This document shows, piece by piece, positions 4,669 to 7,314 of a stretch of DNA of 7,314 nucleotides. The stretch's first letter is position 1. Each line of letters opens with the position of its first letter. The notes below the pieces were generated by a model. That model was not told where the DNA came from. It made no database searches and worked only from the letters and a program-made list of their open reading frames with translations. The position numbers and the translations under genes are program-made. The DNA is taken from positions 1-7,314 of the forward strand of contig CALERA010000380.1 in assembly GCA_937908275.1 (NCBI GenBank). The letters run 5' to 3'. The DNA is from an uncultured Desulfarculaceae bacterium. Its GTDB lineage: Bacteria; Desulfobacterota; Desulfarculia; Desulfarculales; Desulfarculaceae.

Positions 4669-6363
4669 TCAGGCTTTTTCCGTCCGGGGCTGGGTCCAGT
4701 AGGGGTTCATCAGGTCCTCGAAGATGCTCATGGCCGCGGCCGCGCCCTGACCGGCGGCGGTGACGATCTGCTTGAACCCGCCCTGCACGTCCCCGGCGGC
4801 GTAGACCCCGGCCAGGCTGGTGTGGTGGCGCTGGTCCACCTGGATGTAGCCCTCGGGCGTCAGGTCCAGGCCCAGGCCCCGGGCCAGGGCGTTGGCCGGG
4901 TCGTAGCCCACGGCCACGAAGATCCCGTCCGCCTGGAGCTCCCGCTCCGGCCCGCCGGCGGTGTCGCCCAGCACCACCGCCTCCACCCGCTCCCGGCCCT
5001 TGATCTCCTTCACCTCTGCGTTGTAGATCACCGGTATCTTGAGGTTTTCCAGTTGGTCCACCAGGCGGGCCTGGGCCCGGAGCCGCTCCCGGCGGTGGAC
5101 CAGGGTCACGGACGCGCCCTGGTTGGCCAGGTGCAGGGCCTCGGTGACGGCGCTGTCGCCGCCGCCCACCATCAGCACCGTCTTGCCCTTGAACAGGGGG
5201 CCGTCGCAGGTGGCGCAATAGCTCACCCCCCGGCCGGCCAGGCGTTGTTCGCCCGGCGCGCCCAGTTCGCGGTGGCGCGCCCCGGTGGCCAGGAGCAAGG
5301 CTCGGGCGGTGAAGCGGCGGCGGTTGGTGGCCAACTGGAGGGGCTGGCCGGGGGTGATCGCCATGACCTCCTCGCCGGGGAAGATCTGGCAGTATTCCAG
5401 GGCGTGGGCCACCATCAGGTCCACCAGGGCCTTGCCCCCCACCGAGGTCAGGCCGGGGTAGTTCTCCACCACCGGGGTGGTGGCCACCTGGCCGCCCAGG
5501 GCGTCCTTCTCGATGACCACGGTCTTGAGCCCCGAGCGCGCGCCATAGATGGCGGCGGTGAGCCCGGCCGGGCCGCCACCCACCACCACCAGGTCGGCCT
5601 CGATGAGCTGGGCGTCGTTGTCCGGGATGAAGACCGTCTGCTGCTCCAGCTTGACCAAGGAGGCCATGAACAGCTCCTCGGCCTGGGCCCCCAGGGCGAT
5701 GAGCTTATCGCCGACAAAGGCCTGGGGTGTGGAGTGGGCGCCGTATTGCTCGGCCAGGGCGGGGTTGGCCTGGATGTCGACGATCTCCACCTTCACCAGG
5801 TCGGGCCGCTCCAGGGCGGCCTTGAGGGCGTTGATGGCCTGCTGGGGGCAATAGGGGCAGGTCAGGCTGACGAAGACCTTGACCTGGCGGGGTCCGTCCA
5901 GGGTTTTCAAGAGCTTGCGCGAGGGCTGGCTCAGGGAGCTGTCGCCGAAGCCCAGCAGGATCAGGGCCTCGATCAGGGTGCGGCCCTCCTCGCCCACCGG
6001 CGCGCCCAGGTAGCGGAAATGGCAGCGCTCCGGGGACATGATGATGGTGGGCGTGGCGCTGACCCCCAGCTTCCTGGCCTGGCGGGAATCGGGGGCGTGC
6101 TCGCTCAGGCGAACGCGGGGGCTGAGCTCGGCCATGGCCCGCAGGACCTTGCGCGCGGCGGCGGAGAAGACGTCCTCGCCAGCGGCGGCGGCGAAGAGCA
6201 GGATCTCCACGTCATGCTGGAAATGCTGAAACAGCCCCTGGAGATCCAGCTTGGTCTGGGGGTCCAGCACCGGCCGCTCGGCCTGGCCGGGCGGGGTGGC
6301 GGAATCGTGGGCATGGTCGTGGTCGTGATCATGGTCGGGCGGGGATTTGCGGAACAGGCTCAC
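4669..6363 (-). CDS. AhpF-like flavoprotein: double thioredoxin fold fused to thioredoxin reductase
   Basis: The 564-aa protein starts at a GTG (6361-6363) with GGAGG (6370-6374) six bases upstream. Residues 11-20 (HDHDHDHAHD) are an unusual His/Asp run, a plausible metal-binding tail. Residues about 36-245 form two thioredoxin folds: the first lacks a CxxC but keeps a cis-Pro (ATPT, 103-106); the second has CPYC (169-172) and STP (211-213). Residues about 255-564 are a thioredoxin-reductase module: FAD site GGGPAG (262-267), redox CATC (383-386), nucleotide site VGGGDSA (399-405), HRRERLRA (423-430) and AGD (523-525). The layout and the spacing between the two CxxC pairs match AhpF, which passes electrons from pyridine nucleotide through FAD to a peroxiredoxin. 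The HRRxxxR motif is the NADPH-type signature of TrxB, so NADPH preference is likely (inference). No ahpC is present; the partner may be AhpC, another thiol peroxidase or a thioredoxin-like protein. Confidence 0.9.
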   Translation of the reverse strand: MSLFRKSPPDHDHDHDHAHDSATPPGQAERPVLDPQTKLDLQGLFQHFQHDVEILLFAAAAGEDVFSAAARKVLRAMAELSPRVRLSEHAPDSRQARKLGVSATPTIIMSPERCHFRYLGAPVGEEGRTLIEALILLGFGDSSLSQPSRKLLKTLDGPRQVKVFVSLTCPYCPQQAINALKAALERPDLVKVEIVDIQANPALAEQYGAHSTPQAFVGDKLIALGAQAEELFMASLVKLEQQTVFIPDNDAQLIEADLVVVGGGPAGLTAAIYGARSGLKTVVIEKDALGGQVATTPVVENYPGLTSVGGKALVDLMVAHALEYCQIFPGEEVMAITPGQPLQLATNRRRFTARALLLATGARHRELGAPGEQRLAGRGVSYCATCDGPLFKGKTVLMVGGGDSAVTEALHLANQGASVTLVHRRERLRAQARLVDQLENLKIPVIYNAEVKEIKGRERVEAVVLGDTAGGPERELQADGIFVAVGYDPANALARGLGLDLTPEGYIQVDQRHHTSLAGVYAAGDVQGGFKQIVTAAGQGAAAAMSIFEDLMNPYWTQPRTEKA

Positions 6364-6431
6364 GCGTCGCCTCCGGCTGGGGTTGGCAAGGAAGCGGTCG
6401 GCAGCCGGGCCGGGCCGCTGGTCTGGTTTTT

Positions 6432-6461
6432 ATTATAGCCCCGGGCCTGAGCCGACCTCAA
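6432..6461 (-). promoter_or_regulatory. Sigma-70-type promoter of the AhpF-like gene
   Basis: Reading the minus strand, TTGAGG (6456-6461) is followed 18 bases later by a perfect TATAAT (6432-6437). The expected start is near 6425, giving a leader of about 60 bases. The -35 overlaps the U-tract of the upstream terminator, so the flavoprotein gene is probably transcribed separately from the stress protein gene. No OxyR or PerR box was recognised. Confidence 0.65.
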
Positions 6462-6500
6462 AAATAGACCGGCCCGGCCTCCCGGGGGAGACCGGACCGG
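6460..6500 (-). terminator. Strong intrinsic terminator of the universal stress protein gene
   Basis: On the minus strand, the arms 6486-6500 and 6469-6483 pair over 15 positions (13 Watson-Crick and 2 G-U), with CCGG blocks and a CTCCC/GGGAG top; the 2-base gap means the top pair opens to form the loop. TCTATTTTT follows (T-run 6460-6464). It begins 20 bp after the stop codon. Confidence 0.9.
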
Positions 6501-6519
6501 GCGGGCGCGGCGGGCGGGA

Positions 6520-7008
6520 CTAGGCCGAGAGCTTGCAGACCAGGTCGGCGTGCTCGGGGCCGCGCACCGAGAGCACCGGCACCGGCGAGCGGCGGAAGAC
6601 CTTCTCGGCTGTGGAGCCGAAGAGGGTGCTGGCCAGGTTGGTGCGGCCCTTGGTGCCCATGATCACCAGGTCGGAGCCGGTCTCGGAGATGGCGGCCAGG
6701 ATTTCCTCGTGGGGGATGCCGACCCTGAGCACCGACTCGTGGGGCAGGGCCTGGCACTGGGCCTCCCTTAGCAGGCGCTCCAGGCCCTCCAGGCGCTCGC
6801 GCCTGGTCTTGGCCAGGAACTCGTCCACGGTCAGGATGTCGGCATAGGCCTGGGCGGAGCGGATGGCGTCCACGTCGCGCTGGTTGATGATGTTGACCAG
6901 GACCAGGGCCGCGCCCTGTTCCTGGGCCAGGGAAGCGGCGTAGCGCAGGGTGGCCGGGGAATAGTCGGAAAAGTCCACCGCGACGAGTATCTTCTTGATA
7001 AGACCCAT
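6520..7008 (-). CDS. Universal stress protein (UspA family, ATP-binding type)
   Basis: The 162-aa protein has the Usp alpha/beta fold pattern: strand KKILVAVDFSD (5-15) with the nucleotide-contacting D12, DLVIMGTKGRT (113-123), and the C-terminal strand SPVPVLSVR (141-149). The motif G118-x2-G121-x9-G131-S-T is the complete signature of ATP-binding Usps, so this is an MJ0577-like nucleotide-binding member rather than the non-binding UspA type. Length is typical for a single domain, with a middle insert (about 45-85) predicted helical. The ATG (7006-7008) is preceded by GGGGAGGG (7011-7018) on the minus strand. It is flanked by its own probable promoter and a strong terminator, so it is likely monocistronic. 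The role is cytoplasmic stress or starvation resilience; the specific function is unknown. Confidence 0.95.
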   Translation of the reverse strand: MGLIKKILVAVDFSDYSPATLRYAASLAQEQGAALVLVNIINQRDVDAIRSAQAYADILTVDEFLAKTRRERLEGLERLLREAQCQALPHESVLRVGIPHEEILAAISETGSDLVIMGTKGRTNLASTLFGSTAEKVFRRSPVPVLSVRGPEHADLVCKLSA

Positions 7009-7061
7009 GATCCCTCCCCATTCACTTCAGGTCGCGCTTGTCGGTTTTCCTCTCCCCACCG

Positions 7062-7067
7062 AGTATA
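7062..7067 (-). promoter_or_regulatory. Possible -10 element of the universal stress protein gene
   Basis: The minus strand reads TTGCTATACTCGG, giving a good -10 (TATACT). It would place the start near 7055, about 47 bases before the ATG. No convincing -35 is found 16-18 bases upstream; the TGC just before TATACT (TGn-like extended -10) may compensate. The call is weak. Confidence 0.4.
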
Positions 7068-7098
7068 GCAACAATCAGGAGCGGCTTGGCGGGGATTG

Positions 7099-7136
7099 AG
7101 AGATTGCTTCGTCGCCCAGGGGCTCCTCGCAATGAC
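7099..7136. repeat. Small palindromic repeat, copy 1
   Basis: The element begins AGAGATTGCTTCGTCGC and ends CTCCTCGCAATGAC; the ends ATTGC (7103-7107) and GCAAT (7129-7133) pair. It resembles a dispersed intergenic palindrome seen in many proteobacterial genomes (minus-strand form GTCATTGCGAGGAG...GAAGCAATCTC). It lies upstream of the probable stress-protein promoter. Confidence 0.7.
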
Positions 7137-7173
7137 TTGGGAGAGCATGGATAGGCTTGACGAGGGCAACCTA

Positions 7174-7209
7174 AGAGATTGCTTCGTCGCTGGCGCTCCC
7201 CGCAACGCC
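7174..7209. repeat. Small palindromic repeat, copy 2 (diverged)
   Basis: The first 17 bases (AGAGATTGCTTCGTCGC) are identical to copy 1, in the same orientation and 75 bp further on. The right part (GCTCCCCGCAACGCC) is diverged, so ATTGC now faces GCAAC. Confidence 0.65.
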
Positions 7210-7273
7210 AAGGGGACCGACACCTCCCGCCCCTGCCCTGCCCCCTGGCCTTTCTTTTGGGAGGGGGGTGTGG

Positions 7274-7314
7274 GGGGAACCCTTTTCTTTGGGCACCAAA
7301 GAAAAGGTTTCCCC
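7274..7314. repeat. Near-perfect long hairpin at the window edge
   Basis: The arms 7274-7292 and 7296-7314 are complementary over 19 bases with one mismatch (C7280 against T7308) and a 3-base loop (GCA); the core is CCTTTTCTTTGG (7281-7292) with CCAAAGAAAAGG (7296-7307). A related CCTTTCTTTTGG sits at 7249-7260. The window end cuts the element. It could be a bidirectional terminator for genes outside the window or a dispersed repeat. No coding frame supports a gene in 7022-7314. Confidence 0.75.

Noticed and set aside
4822..6438. 538-codon open frame on the + strand
   Set aside because: It is antisense to the AhpF-like gene and arises from high GC; its translation is Gly/Gln/His/Leu-rich without motifs and it has no ribosome-binding site.
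7220..7271. ACACC/GGTGT inverted repeat in the right edge
   Set aside because: The arms are short, G/C-run dominated and imperfect, so chance pairing is likely.

Overview
This 7.3 kb window is very GC-rich bacterial chromosome with dense, mostly intact genes. A sigma-54 type promoter, an ECF sigma/metal-sensor cluster, an EF-hand protein, a sirtuin and an AhpF/thioredoxin-reductase fusion together fit a high-GC deltaproteobacterium, possibly a Desulfarculales-like sulfate reducer. The taxonomic guess is inference from gene style only.

Left block (1-1376, + strand): a translationally coupled set consisting of the 3' part of an ECF sigma factor, a short single-pass membrane protein overlapping it by 8 bases (candidate anti-sigma factor), and a membrane-anchored periplasmic Spy/CnrX-like (metal sensor family) protein with a proline-rich tail made of a 27-bp tandem repeat. 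The order suggests a Cnr-type envelope or metal stress circuit.

Middle block (1377-2365): a 127-bp leader with two nested perfect inverted repeats that run up to the start codon of an IS1595/ISXO2-like transposase relative. That protein keeps its zinc ribbon, helix-turn-helix and C-terminal signature but has a shortened catalytic core without recognisable first and second acidic residues. It ends at a good intrinsic terminator.

Central gene (2366-3795): a textbook -24/-12 (sigma-54) promoter, a strongly structured leader of about 220 nt, and a 345-aa protein with eight canonical EF-hand loops in four pairs. A long GC-rich hairpin follows.

Right block (3873-7008): a sirtuin on the + strand converges with 16 bp spacing on an AhpF-like flavoprotein on the - strand. 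Upstream of the latter, on the same strand, is a universal stress protein gene with its own strong terminator; the -35 of the flavoprotein promoter overlaps the terminator's U-tract. The genes share a redox/NAD/stress theme, but nothing shows that they form one pathway.

Right edge (7022-7314): no gene. It holds the probable promoter of the stress protein gene, two same-orientation copies of a small palindromic repeat, and a near-perfect 19-bp-arm hairpin cut by the window end.
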